A DNA stretch of 64,000 nucleotides, taken from contig OZ020317.1 in the NCBI GenBank assembly GCA_963971305.1, positions 18,928,001 to 18,992,000 of the forward strand, written 5' to 3'. This document shows, piece by piece, positions 47,530 to 60,169 of this stretch. The position numbers and the translations under genes are program-made. The notes beneath the pieces were generated by a model. That model ran no database searches, was not told where the DNA came from, and was given only the letters and a program-made list of their open reading frames with translations. Position 1 is the stretch's first letter. Each line of letters begins with the position of its first letter. Source of the stretch: Arcuatula senhousia (Eukaryota; Mollusca; Bivalvia; Mytilida; Mytilidae).

Positions 47530-48120
47530 GACAAACATGTTCTATGACAAACGTGATGACTTCAACTTTCCAAAAGTTAACTTTCCCTTTCTGTGTAGCA
47601 ACATTCCGTCCGCTCCAGCATATGGAGTTTTCGTATCACAATTGATTCGTTATTCCAGAGCATGTGGGGAGTACAACGACTTCCTTGATAGAGCTCCACG
47701 GCTGACAAGCAAATTGTTAACACAGGGGTACGTTGCTCCCAAGTTGTTGTCATCACTCAAGAAATTTTACGGACGACATCATGTGCTTGTACGCAAATAC
47801 AGGATTTCTATCCCTCAGATGAGCACAGATGTTTGTTTGACATAAAGTTTTGTAATGTCATCCTTTCCGGATTTGGCAACGTGACGGGTGTGCTATAGCA
47901 AGCAGGAACTGCTTACTCTTCCGGAGCACCTGAGTTCACTCTCGTTTGGACTTGAGTTCGCGTTGATGAATGCAGTTTTGTTGTTATGTGTGTTTGTTTT
48001 ATGTTTTTATGTGGTTTGCTTTGTTGTGATGATGTTTTGTCTGCCGGTTTTGTCTTTGTCTTCACGGTTTTATGATACTGATTACCCCTTTGGTACACAT
48101 TTGCTTCTTTTAGAAAATCA
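47530..48120 (+). mobile_element. 5'-truncated YIDD-type retroelement, C-terminal RT and tail
   Basis: Begins at FYDKRDDFNFPKVNFPFL, continues PSAPAYGVFVSQLIRYSRAC, LTSKLLTQGYVAPKLLSSLK and RISIPQMSTDVCLT, stop at 47845. The tail GTGACGGGTGTGCTATAGCA to TTTGGTACACATTTGCTTCT ends near 48110. Very close to the 23.6-kb copy, so it is from the same young lineage. Confidence 0.6.
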
Positions 48121-50811
48121 TTATTTGTTTTCTTATTTTACGGAAATTAACCATAATCGCATGTTATGCACATAATTAAGATGCGGAAAGATTTAAAAAC
48201 GCTTTGAATTCTGATTGTTTCTGAAAAAGATCTTTTTTTGTTCTGTTTGATTTTTTCAACAAAATTCTAATCAATGTGATTTTTTCATAATATTCATTTG
48301 TATTTCCCATTCTCATGTCTATATTTAAGTTACAGTCATGTCTGTAAAGTACAAATAACAATTGATGAGTTTTTCCTTTTCTTACTCGATTAATGTCATC
48401 TGACATATAGATATCCATATTTATAAATATTACAAGTTTTTTTCATGTATAACAATCATTTAATCAAATATTTTTTCAGACAATCGTCTGTCACAATAAG
48501 ATATTATATAAAGTACTCGTGCCAATGTAACATCAAAGTTTCTTCGATACCGAATAAAACTACATGAAATCATTTATAAAAATGATTTCCGATTATTGTT
48601 TCATATTTTCTTTAAAAGAATGTTGAGAATAAAACTTTTATGTAAGATGGAGTTAAACAGATTGTTAATGGGTATCTGCAAATTGTTAGTACTTAGATGA
48701 TTGCATTTTATATATTTTCTACTATCATTTGTTTATGGGATTCCGGTTGTCGTTATAATTTTATTCAAAATTAGCAATTTCTTCGCTAATGACTTTACTA
48801 AATTAATGCTATTTAAGGTATTATAAAAAGAAACCTAAAGTTCAAATACCCGATTGAATATATTACACTGCCCTAAATTAAGCGGCAATTCAGTAAAAAA
48901 CCGCAATGGATTATTTTGATTAACTACATTGTTAATTAATCCATAACAGGATATCTTGCTGAGTGCATTAATTTGCACATCAACATATTTAAAAATGAAA
49001 CTTAACGGATTTTCTCCCCTCATCATCTTGTTCGTATGTGCTCCGTTCGGTTGATTTTTTTGTTTTGTGTTTCTTCGTGCTGTTTTTGTTCGTGTTTACT
49101 GGTTTTGCCGTTGCCCTTGTGGACTTTCAACACTTGTGCCTCTTTGCTTCTTATATATAAGCATAAATGAAAACAATAAGCAAGAAAAACACTACTTTTT
49201 ACTAAATGAAACTTGTTGAACTTCCCCCAGATGTTTCAGATATGCTTCAGTTAAATATAAAATTACGATGATTTGAAAACTTTATATTGTTGCTCGTAAT
49301 CAACTCTTATTTATAGAAATAACATTTGTAGAGACAAGTTTTATCAGGTTAAATGGACCAAAAAGGGTAATGTATATTTGAATATGGCAAACTGGAAAGG
49401 TGTTCGTTTTATCTTATAGATTGTGCTACATAAGATATAATCATTACTAAAACTTATCGTGGAATTGATTAACAAACATTGCATATACTGCACATAAGAA
49501 CGCACGTTAAAAAAATGAAATAACCCACAACAAACAAGGTAAATTGTTGCGAAAATAAATATAAGGAATGTTCTGTATATAAAAAGCAAAAGATGACAGA
49601 AGTGTTCAAACATCGGAAGTTAAATCGAATGCCATGTTTGATATCAAAACCGGTGTCATAACATTTACATGATATGTTGCGTAAATTGTTAATGGGGTGT
49701 CGATTTAATATTAGACTGAGCTTTACGTGGAATCACAATGAAATGGTGGACATTCTGTTTAAATATTAATGCAAATAAAATAATCTATTTAGTTCATTAT
49801 AAGTTATGTTTAGCATTTCATCTGAAATGCAAATATCAAATTATCCATTTGATGTTTCCTGTGAGCAATACATGTTTTATCATTGATAGGTTTTGTTATT
49901 GATTGAAAAGTTTCACCAAAGAAAGTCACGATATGAATTAAAGTATGGTAAAATGATGACATATGTGTTCAAGTATCGGAAGCTAAATCGGAAAGTGATT
50001 TTATGTATGATATCAAAACCGGTGTCATAACATTTCCATAAGATCTTAATATGTTATGTAATATTCTGGTATGTCATTTAAATATAAGAGATGGCTTTAC
50101 GTGGAATCACAATATCTCGCTGTCACTCTAGAATGTCGCAAGTCAAGAAAGTATATTTTCCACATACAAAAATGAATAAAACTACAAAACTTGCAAAATC
50201 TGCTAGCAGACTCGGAGTAGCTCACAAGGACTTTGTATTAACTACTTTAAGTCCCATAAATACATGTACTATCAGATTTGTCAAATAAATAATGGTGATG
50301 CAATAAAATGAACTGGTTATTATGAAAAAAAAACTTACACATTTTTGGTTTAATCCGTGGAGTTTGTTCCAGAGAAGTTGCGCTCTCAATGTGTTCATTT
50401 GACCTATAAATTATAAAGTTGATAACTCCTACAGAACTTGTCGAATAACAATGGCAATATGATCAAATGTGTATTATGACAAACACTCTTACAAATTTCC
50501 TAAAATCTGTTGAGTAGTCTAAGAGGAAATGTGTCCACAAAACGTGCGACGAACGGACTCACAGACGAAGACTATTTCTAGGTCTCTGCTTCGTTAGACA
50601 ATAAAATTGCTTTATAAAATGTAAAGAAAAGGTCGAAATCTTTTTCTTACACAGAAGTATTGATACTTTAACGATAAGTAGAGTTTACAATACAGGTGGT
50701 CTGTATACAAAATTGAAAAAAGTGTTGAAGGTATAAGTTGTTGTTTATCTTTCATTAGCATGTACCAATCAAACAAGAGTTTTAAATATGTAAACACGTG
50801 CATTATCGAAC
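48121..50811. other. Downstream intergenic, nothing beyond a retroelement tail
   Basis: Apart from the tail at 49040-49160, a pair of related segments at 49600-49760 and 49975-50115 (ATATCAAAACCGGTGTCATA, GCTTTACGTGGAATCACAAT) forms a direct repeat about 370 bp apart. No gene supported. Confidence 0.4.
49040..49160 (+). mobile_element. Short 3' tail fragment of a YIDD-type retroelement
   Basis: GTGTTTCTTCGTGCTGTTTT to TGCCTCTTTGCTTCTTATAT matches the distal tail of the 10-kb copy (TTGTTGGTGTTTGCTGGTTT, CTCTGCCCTTTCGGACTTTT). Confidence 0.4.
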
Positions 50812-51641
50812 TTTGAAATTCAAGATTCGAAATTCAAAATTCAAAATTCGAAATTCGAAATTCAATATTCTAAAAACCCAATATGATTGACCATCAGGAA
50901 ATTCAAAACACCCCCAATTTCAACTGTGTATGATTTAATTTTGGTTTAAGATGGTAAAACCAATATATTTATAATTTTGATATTGATAATTTAGACATAC
51001 ATGCATATACCCATCATGATTTAATGTTATATTTTGTCAGATAATGTATAAGTCTTGGTCAGTCTTGAAAAACGGATTCAATTAGTTAATATATATGTGT
51101 ATTTTCAATGTCCTGACTTTCGATTTTAATTAGTTTGAATAAGATGCTGCAGTGGTTATCCAGACAGGGTTTATAGTTGGACTCCTCCCTTTCTTTTGGG
51201 TTAAAATAGTCATTTGGCCGTCAATTAACACATAAAACATACCAATCAATGTGAAGTTTATAGTCGTGACAAAAGGCTAGAAGCCCATGAAGCGACTGAT
51301 AACTAACGACTCGCTGTTTCCCATGAGCCGTCATAGTTAACAACCACAAGAGTCTGCTGCATCAGCTACAGTTGAACCGGAGACGATACCTTCTCAAACC
51401 GCGTGGATTAGAGAGAGTATGAATCACATTATCATCTCTCACGTATAATATATTACATTACAAACAATAATGACAAACCCGTTTGACTAACCACGAATTG
51501 AACAATTCATGAATTTTATGACAAGTGGCTACAACCCGCAACATTTATAATTACTATTCTGATTTAAAAACGATTATGTAATAAGCAATTTGTTTGATAA
51601 TTAGTATATTGAATTTCAAATATCGAATCTCGAATTTCAAA
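50812..51641. repeat. About 830-bp inverted-repeat element with TTCGAAATTC-rich ends
   Basis: TTTGAAATTCAAGATTCGA (50812-50830) is matched at 18 of 19 positions by the inverse of 51623-51641. Between the left arm and 50870 the motif AAATTC(A/G)A repeats about six times; the right end repeats GAATTTCAAAT-like words. No target duplication could be defined and no ORF is seen. Confidence 0.5.
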
Positions 51642-52808
51642 TCTCAAATCTCTTCTTGGCTTTTGTAGGTAAATTGTTCTAAATTTGTAGACAAATTTAA
51701 AAGTATATCGCCTTGAACTTTGATGTCATCTTGATAAATAGTTTTGAATGACTGCTTAATTCTTTCTAACGCTTTTTTTGCATTTTAAACAAACAATTAA
51801 CCAGTCTTATTAAAATAGGAGTGCATGTAACCATTTTGTTTAAAGTACAATTAACAAATGTAAGTTCAAGGTAAAAGGGGAAATGTTATCAATATAAAAC
51901 AATTTTAAACTGATGAAACAAAAATGAATATGTAAAATGTATTTGACTTAAACTTAATCTCAAGCAATATAAACTGCCCCTATGTAATTAATTTATGCAA
52001 TGTTTATTGTATAATATAGCTGTTTATATTTTTTGTCTTTTAAATATATTTATTTGCAATGGGTTAAAGCGTACAGGTATTCCAAAGAATTTTTTATGAC
52101 TTTTTTATGATTTTGTGTTCATTAAAAAGAGTGATCTAAACGTTGATTGCTTCAACACATATACCGATGTATAAAAGACGGCTAAAAACATTGTGATTTT
52201 TGTAATTGGGTCACAACATTTTTACAACATCCTTTCAACCTTAACTTTATGCGTTATGTTGTCTAGTTTCCCTCTGAAATGAGTTAACCTTGGAAAATTA
52301 ATCAATAAATATATTTGTAGTTTCTCTTTGACTAAGTTGATGAAAGAAGCTCTACAACAAGTAACTTTATTTGACGATAAAATATTTATAAAGACATTAT
52401 CTCTTGATTTCAAATAAAAATTATTTAATATTTGTAAAAGGTTTGCATAATGTAAGAACAAAAAAAGGGAATCAATCATTCATGATTATGTGATGGTGCG
52501 AAAAAATATATATAAGCTATGATACGGGATAAATAAATGTAATATAAAATTGCTCACAGTACTTTTATTTAATTGACAAATAGAAATATATCTATGTTTT
52601 GCAATTATTCTTTTAGTTATTCTTAAAACACAGTTATGACGTCATGCTATTGTTTGTACAGTTCTTTATCTTACCGATAAGTACTGTTTAGTCTTAATAT
52701 TGGACTGATTTCTACTTAATATTGGATTGCTTTTATCTATTATTGGACGGTCAGTAATAGTATTTTTGTGACTTTTACATTTTGTAAGTTGACATTATTG
52801 ATAATTTA
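51642..52808. other. Intergenic, nothing recognised
   Basis: AT-rich, with no exon or shared repeat between the inverted-repeat element and the tRNA-like pair. Confidence 0.4.
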
Positions 52809-52881
52809 TGCCATGCTTGGATTCGAACCCGCAACCTTTATCTTCTAAGGCAAAGTCATTCATCCTAAGGCTATCGATAGC
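52809..52881 (-). repeat. Second tRNA-like sequence, same strand, 150 bp away
   Basis: Minus strand: A box TAGCCTTAGGATGAAT (from 52873) and perfect B box GGTTCGAATCC (52829-52819) at tRNA spacing. The T-stem shows the same two mismatches as its neighbour, suggesting common descent. Confidence 0.5.
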
Positions 52882-52957
52882 TTGATACAAAAGTGTTTGA
52901 ATTATTCTGATTGTATAAAAGTGTATAATAAATCTAAATCGACAACAAAATTTGTTT

Positions 52958-53031
52958 TTTCCATAGTTGGAATCGAACCCGTATTCTCTCTCACCACAGT
53001 CCGTAACACTTACAATTCAGCTATTGAAGAC
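52958..53031 (-). repeat. tRNA-like sequence with A and B boxes (pseudo-tRNA or SINE head)
   Basis: Minus strand: A box TAGCTGAATTG (53023-53013) and B box GGTTCGATTCC (52979-52969), with the 44-nt separation found in tRNAs. T-stem and anticodon stem do not pair properly, so it is not a functional tRNA. Confidence 0.5.
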
Positions 53032-53034
53032 TTG

Positions 53035-55019
53035 ACAAACAAGTATTTAAATTATCTGAAAGTATTAATGTATATAACATAACGGATAAAAAAATATATA
53101 TATACATTTGATCGTATTATGCCTGAATATAAAATTTTGTCTGCACACACGGTGTTTAAAGTAAGATATAAGCCAATATCCTTTACATAAAGTTAAACAA
53201 AATAACATAGTGATATTACCGAATGCGTTAGCCTTGTCCATATTTCTAGTGAGACTTATTTCATCTACTGTGCTCAACTTAATTTCATTATGACATTTTT
53301 AGGTTTGGTTTTATCAGTAATATTATGATATACATGCATAAACATCGTATGCATGTATCGATTACTTTTCTAGGAAAAAGAGACTATAGAGCAACATTTT
53401 TTCCTCTTGTTCGTATATAATGTTTAATAAATTAATGTACATTCATCTTTATTATCAGCATTTTAATTGATATCATGTTAATATCAAATCCAAATTCATT
53501 TGGTATGGTATGGTATGTCAAATTAAGATACCTTATATAAAGTCTTTCTGTTGCTTTTCAATTTTCTTGCAAAAGGAGTACACATCAAGAAAAGTGTACC
53601 AAATATTGTATATAGGTTTTCCTTCAATTGAGAGTAGAAAAAAATAGTCCTCTATCCCGAAAAAGCAATTTTTATCAACATTCTTTGCCAAATTAGCTTT
53701 ATTATAAACAAAACTTCAATTATTCTAATGTTCATTTTGACCCAATATCGTCTGATGTCAAATATTGAGCTTGAATTATTTTAAGAGTCATGCCTTCACT
53801 TTCAATTCCAATAGAATCGTAGGCCTCTTGAATGAAATAATCTCTAATATTCAAAAAGGTAAGGCTTCCAAGGGGAACATGTTAATCATGCAACCATGGA
53901 TCATGTTTTCTATTTATTCTAACTTACGAACAAGTCTGTGAAATGGATTTGTTTGGATTTTGTTAGAAAAATTTTGGTTCTTGGACAACTTTTGTAAAAC
54001 ATGAAGGTGTCTGATTTGCACAAAGCACAAAAATGATGAATTGATTGCAAAGTTTTAAGTTTGTTGAAATGAGTATCCTGTAAAACAAAACTTACCTCGA
54101 AGTATTTTCAACACTATGATGATACCCAAAATGAAAAAAATAAAAATAAGTACAAACCTGATTTTTAAACAAAATCAGTATTGGTGTAGCCGAAGATCAA
54201 AGACTGATATCTTGAACATAATATTAAATCTCACCGATCGCAAAGATTCAGGCTTTGAAAGTTTTGAAGCCGTCACGCTACGAAGAAAATGCACCACGTG
54301 AGAAAAAATATAGCTCTTTGGCAAAAAAAAGATATCTTATGTCAACGAATAAAAGATACAATGTATCGACCATGTGAAGCACAAGGAAAGAAACCTGGAA
54401 TTTTAAAAAGTTTGAATTTAACAATCGGAAAATTCTAAGACCAATAAATTATTTGAAACAAACCCATTCTATTTGCTACATTTTTTATGCACTCGTGTAC
54501 TGTAAGATAAAATTAGACATTTATATATCATTCTATGATTTGTCATGTTACAATATTTCTCATTCAGAAACTGTTTTTACAAATTCAATAATAAAAATCT
54601 AATTGAGAAAAAAATATCAGTGCTGGAGCTGAATGAAAAAATCAAAATTAGCTAGTGTTAATCTTAACTTAAATTTAATGTCAAGAATACAGTCTCATCA
54701 AAATTTCCTATATATAATCCAAATTAAAAAATATCGAGGAAGCCATTGAAATTTCAAAACTATAAATATTAAAGCTATTTCTTAAAATATTAATTGCAAA
54801 TTAGGTTTTTTTATCATGCATCTTAAATGAAGTAATATCTTTGATACAGGGAAGTTGAGTATAACTGTACTAATGTTTATCATATTCTGATTTAATGTAG
54901 GATGCAACCAACGTTCTGTTCATTTCTAATATATACAAATGGTATATAGTCATGGAAATATATTGTAATCCCAAAATTGTGAGTTGACATATTCCCGGTC
55001 AAATGTATTCTTTAAAATG
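53035..55019. other. Intergenic, nothing recognised
   Basis: AT-rich. A 61-codon frame at 54116-54301 has no recognisable domain. Confidence 0.4.
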
Positions 55020-55165
55020 CATTATATCACAGAAGATAATGAGATGTGGAATAGGTGTACATGAGACAACCTACATATAAAACGGAAATTTAAAAATTCC
55101 TTAATGTAAAACAGCCCGCAGCTTTCAACGTGACCAGTGGTCGCTGCTCTCGTCTTAATTTAATC
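55020..55165 (+). repeat. Dispersed repeat B, fragment
   Basis: GATAATGAGATGTGGAATAG, GACAACCTACATATAAAACG and CAGCTTTCAACGTGACCAGT match the same block. Confidence 0.5.
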
Positions 55166-55502
55166 TAATTCTTAAAATGTCAGACCATGTTCACAAAAAA
55201 ATATGACTTGTCAATTGGTGTTCTATTGAAATGCTCATCATTTCCATTTTACTGTGCTCATTCCGTGACGTGACGTGTATCATTCGTTCCTTTCGTTCTA
55301 TTGTTTTGTATGCTAACTTAATACATCATGCGTTCTTTTTGATCTCACAAGATTTTATTTCTTTCTACACGAACAACACAATTCGTTCTTAAACGATTCA
55401 TTTTGTGTATACACTTAAGAAATGGTTTACTCTCGTCCCTAAACTAGTATTTGATCACATGAGATAGTAACGTGATCGTGCAAAAACGAAATGGGATTTT
55501 AC

Positions 55503-56085
55503 CAAGAATGATCCTTAGGGTGTCCTGCACCAAACTTGTGTTTCGATTTTCGATACGTCAAAACACATGCCCACCGTTACTAAAATAGACCAAGGGGGTC
55601 AGACTACTGTTTTTGGCCTGTAATTCAAACAGTATAAGGGGCAGATGAAATGTGATGCCACCTTACTGCTTCAGAATCACAAGTTCTACAAAAGTCTTCA
55701 TTTGGTCGAAGTTGTCAGATGATCCCTTGTAGGGGTTACAGCCCCTTAAAGGTGCAAAATAGCGTTTTTTCATGTTTTTGGCTTATAGAATGAATGAAAA
55801 CTATTGCAAATAGAGAAAAGCTGTTGTTTGATTAAATGTTCAGCTCATTTAGCTCTACAAAAGTCTTCATAGATTCGAAGTTGTCAGATGATTCCTTATA
55901 GGGGTTACAGCCACTTAAAGGCGAAAAATAGTGGTCTAAGCCTATAGAATGAAAACTATTGCAGATACGAAAAAGCTTTTGCTTGCTTAAATGTTCAGCT
56001 TATGTTGCTCTACAAAGTTCTTCTTAGGGTTGACATCAAGACTAGGTGAGCAATTCAGGCTCCTGGGGGTCTCTTGTTGTCTAAA
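55503..56085 (-). repeat. Minus-strand copy of the 159-bp-period repeat element
   Basis: Ends in GGTGAGCAATTCAGGCTCCT at 56045-56066, the inverse of the hairpin end at 4329. It contains GTTGTCAGATGATCCCTTGT, GGGGTTACAGCCCCTTAAAG and ATGTTCAGCTCATTTAGCTC. The CCAGGTGAGCT end is missing; it starts at GATCCTTAGGGTGTCCTGCA. Confidence 0.7.
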
Positions 56086-56844
56086 CGTAATGACATACTA
56101 CGAGCATGCTGCAGAAACAGTGTTGTAGAACTACATTATGCACCATGTTTATTGGCAAAGGCCTTTGTTGAATTTGTCTACTGTTACGGAACATTGTGAT
56201 TCAAAAAACGAAAGATAACTTTTCAGTCTTGTTGTGTGGTTAAGTCTTTTATTTCATTTGATGATATTAAAGGTTTGGTATGATTCTTGGTCGGTAAATG
56301 CATAATCACGTTGAATAAGAATCGTTTTATCCTGTTTATTTATAATATGGGCATGCTAACAACATTAAAACAAGTGTAATCTTTAAAACACTTTTTTATG
56401 GTGGATTAGAAAACAAATTAGATGCTTAAGTACATGTAAATCCCTCTCCAACTAACAATGTTTTTAGACTGACATTTGTTTGCAGATGCGCACCTCGAGC
56501 TTTCTAATAAATGTATCGAACTCTACAAAGGGATTTTATGAGCAATTCTCCTGAGACCCAAAATTGCTCGGACATATTATATCACAGAATTTTATTATTT
56601 TCACAATGTATTTTGGGCGTACTTTTAACAAAATTTGCTACAGTTTACATTTATTGACTATTGTTGTAATGGTAACCAAAGCAACCGTTTGAACACTATA
56701 TAATATCCTAAAATAGGTTATGTTTCATTCTGACTTTTAATTAAAAGATGAAATCCTTTAAATCAAACCTAAGGAATGAAATAAAATATGAAATTATGAT
56801 TGTTACATATAAATGACATCGTAATAAAGCTTATTGCATGTTTT

Positions 56845-57445
56845 TAGGTCATCTGGACCTAAAGTCCATGCGAGCTATTGCCATCACTTGGCGTCCGTCG
56901 TCGTCGTTAACTTTTCTTTGAAAATCTTCCCTGAAACGACTGAAGGGATTACTTTGACACTTTGTACACTTCATCTATGGGATATCCTCTATCAAGATTG
57001 CACAAATGGTGACCGCTGTTCAAACAACATCCCTTCGTTTAGCTCTACAAAAAGTTTACATATGGTCAAAGTTGTCAGATGAGCCCTTATATGGATTACA
57101 GCCCCTAAAAGGCGGAAAATAGTGGTTTTTTGGCTCATAGAATGAAAACAATTGCAGTTGTAGAACAGCTGTTGTTAGTCTAAATGTTCAACTCATTTAT
57201 TTCTACAAAAGCATTCATAGGGTTGAAGATGACCCCTCATAGACATTACATCCCCTTAATTAACATGTTTTCCTGTTTTTGGCTTATTTAATGAAAACAA
57301 TAGCAGATAAAGAATATGTGTTGCTTTCTTAAATGTTCAGTTCATCTAGCCCTTACCAAAAGTCTGTATAAAGTCAAAGTTGGCAGATCGCCCTTAAAAT
57401 AACATTTTGCACGTTTTGGGCCTACGGAATGAAAACTATTGTTGT
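56845..57445 (-). repeat. Second minus-strand copy of the 159-bp-period repeat element
   Basis: Starts with AGGTCATCTGGACCTAAAGT and GCCATCACTTGGCGTCCGTC, the inverse of the 3' end at 6437, and continues with diverged unit repeats until about 57445 without the hairpin end. Together with 55503-56085 it looks like two truncated copies in the same orientation, 760 bp apart. Confidence 0.65.
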
Positions 57446-58604
57446 GTTGGTCTTTTTAATATATGGGAACCTGTTTACATCACCTTTAGAATACTAGAAT
57501 CGTTTCTTGGGATAATTCTTGCAAATGGTGTCTTGAGAATCGGAAAAAAATCATGGATTTTTCAACACTGACGAGGATCAAACCACAAAAAAAGGCTTAT
57601 TGTTACAACAAATTTGTAAATCAGTTGGTAATATAATTATTAAGTGCTTTAATCTCTAAAAAAAATATGTACATTCATTTATTTGATCTTATTACATTTG
57701 TGTATTTTAGAATAAGAAATCATGAAGCTATGTAAGTGCTTTAAGTATTACATCATGCGAGAAACTACTATGTTGTTATGCGGATTTAGGATATTATGTA
57801 TCGCTTATATTGTCTTTGTTGATAAAAGTAATCAACCTTCAAGTGTTTTGTGATCTTTTACATAGATTCACGTTTAAGAACGACTTAATCTTGCTTCTTT
57901 GTAATAGGTCTTTAGACATTGCAATTACTAATCATGAAGTTTTATAGCAAAATGCCAATTGCATTGGTTAAGATGTGATGAATAACTGTACATTACGAAA
58001 GCACAACAACGCAGTAATAAATTGATTCTTTTAATTAGATATTGTAGAAAGGAGGAAATAAAGCTCTCTATTGTCTTGTTGAACCACTTTACTTAAGTCA
58101 AAACAATATATATGATTTCAAAATGCTTTCCATAAATGATCTTTCCAAATTAAACTCTTTATATCTTGGATAATAAACACGTAATTAAATTAACTATTTG
58201 GATCAACTAGAGTGAAAGTTATTAATGATGCATTAAGGAGTATGTTAGGAAATTAAGAAATGTGTCCTTTTGTTTTAAATTGAAAGACTCATTCATAAAC
58301 GATCTTCTGGATAATGAGTCGTATTCTAAAACAACTATTTTCCTCTTTTGTTGCTAAAAACCTTAATGCATGAACTCTTATCTTTAAATTTTAGCTTGTA
58401 AGTTCCAATGGTAAATAGGAATTATTAAAGACATGTTTGTTATTTTTAAAAGTTAATAGAAATGATCGATAAAGAATTGAATACAATTAAATATGATAGT
58501 AAACAGTCTTAGATTGTTTATTCAAAATAAAACTTTTATCTGTTGCAGTTACATTGGAAGCTCTATTAATTATATAAATCCATATTTTTATCCTATCTTG
58601 GCCC
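57446..58604. other. Intergenic, nothing recognised
   Basis: No exon or shared repeat visible. Confidence 0.4.
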
Positions 58605-58755
58605 TTATGGTCTCAGGAGATCGGACAACTTTTTGCGCCATTTCTGTCTTTCATTTGCCACAGCTTCAGCCCTTTGCCATGTTCTAATTTTTGTTCTTTC
58701 CTGCCACTTTATATTTTTTTCGCCTGTTTTTTTAGATTTTTTCCTCGAACCGTCA
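58605..58755 (-). pseudogene. Possible LINE ORF2 C-terminal fragment
   Basis: Minus strand reads IKWQERTKIRTWQRAEAVAN, ERQKWRKKLSDLLRP, stop. The spacing TW...A...A..R..W...L matches the C-terminal end commonly seen in non-LTR retrotransposon polyproteins. It is short and basic, with no catalytic domain left. Confidence 0.35.
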
Positions 58756-59937
58756 TGTTAACGCAATTTTGATGTTGCAGTTTTTATCTGTGCACAGATA
58801 ATGACCAACTTCTTTCCATCTAGTACGTACTTTAGAGGAAATAGACAGTGTTTTAGACTTAATATCGCGTTGGAATGAAATATACGAAGTTTGTATCATG
58901 AGCTATAATTTGATAACTTCCATAGTTACTGTACTTAGTTGGCGAACGAAAAATTTTGCAAAGAACAGTCTTATTAGGTCTACCTCAAAACCATCATGTT
59001 TATCCATGGGTTTAAAACGAGTCTTTGTCATCGATATGGGTGTCTGTCTACACTTTCTCGATGGATTGATGTACAAATATAGAAATAAAACAAATATGCA
59101 TATAACGTAACGCATTTAGAATTGGTTCTCACATCAGACATGTTGTGGCATTCCAATATACTGCCGATTTTTAAAACGTATAGGTATATGTCATGATTTC
59201 ATCTGATAGCAAAGATTACCAGATTAGCTACAAAGTACGATCACATGATATTGAAGACATTATATGTTTTTAAGGCTGGGGTAAATATAGTTTTTATTGT
59301 ATTTTACTGAGTCACTGTTAATGTTTTTACTGGTTTGCTATTTTCGAATCTGACAATGTGAAACAAAATATTGGCTATTACAAAATGCACTAGCTTTTAT
59401 ACATCCACTTCTGTTAAAATAATTTTGTAACTTTATGACGCAATCTATTTCATAAGATGCTGGCAAACTTTTTTGTTTGTTGGACAGTTACAGAGGCTCC
59501 GATTGGAAACTTGCGTGTTTGTGTTAAACATTTAACCTTTCTTTCACTATAAATATTAATTTATTTTTAAATATGGTTATACCGTCTTAAGTTTATTGCA
59601 CAGTTGATGTAATGAATTTTAGGGCACGAAAATATTTCTTGTGAACACAACTATCCTATTAAATTGTTCCCATAAGTGGAAGTTTACATAAGGCATTCTA
59701 TGTCAGACTAATTGGTTTTTAATGCCTTTTTATATGGAACGTTCTGTTAGCATACATCTCAAAATTCAATGTCTAAGAATTATTTCTTAGGAGTAACATA
59801 ATGATAACTTTAGTTTTATCTGACAAATTCTGAGAACACAAACGAAATCACCACGAAGAAACAGATAACTTTAAAACATATAGAACCAGCTGAACAGCAA
59901 ATCAATCAATTGAAGTGTTTTTGTAATTGTTTACTTA
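58756..59937. other. Intergenic, nothing recognised
   Basis: Complementary 70-codon frames at 58898-59115 exist on both strands, with no recognisable product on either. Confidence 0.4.
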
Positions 59938-60146
59938 AATGTTTACTCGAAAAGTAAACCGAACGGCTGGTTTGTCTTGGTTTGGTTTAGTTTGGTCAGA
60001 GCGATCCAAACTTTAAAAAGCACACCAAACCAGCGCCCTACTTTGGTTTGGTTTTGTTTGCTCTGAGCAAACCGCTTGCATGACCAGATGATTCATACAA
60101 TCGATGTGAAAAAATATCGAAATATTTCACAACTATTACATTTCTT
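59938..60146 (+). repeat. Internal fragment of the CAGATGGG element family
   Basis: ATGTTTACTCGAAAAGTAAACC, TTTGGTTTAGTTTGGTCAGA, CCAAACTTTAAAAAGC and GATGATTCATACAATCGATG follow the order found at 5205-5370. Neither terminal repeat is present. Confidence 0.65.
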
Positions 60147-60169
60147 TTTTAAAGTTTTTCTTATTAAGA

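Noticed and set aside
52809..53031. Functional tRNA genes
   Set aside because: Pol III boxes fit, but T-stem and anticodon stems are mismatched.
58493..58687. Plus-strand frame with NPYFYPIL resembling GPCR TM7
   Set aside because: The rest does not match TM7, and the opposite strand reads better as a LINE C-terminus.
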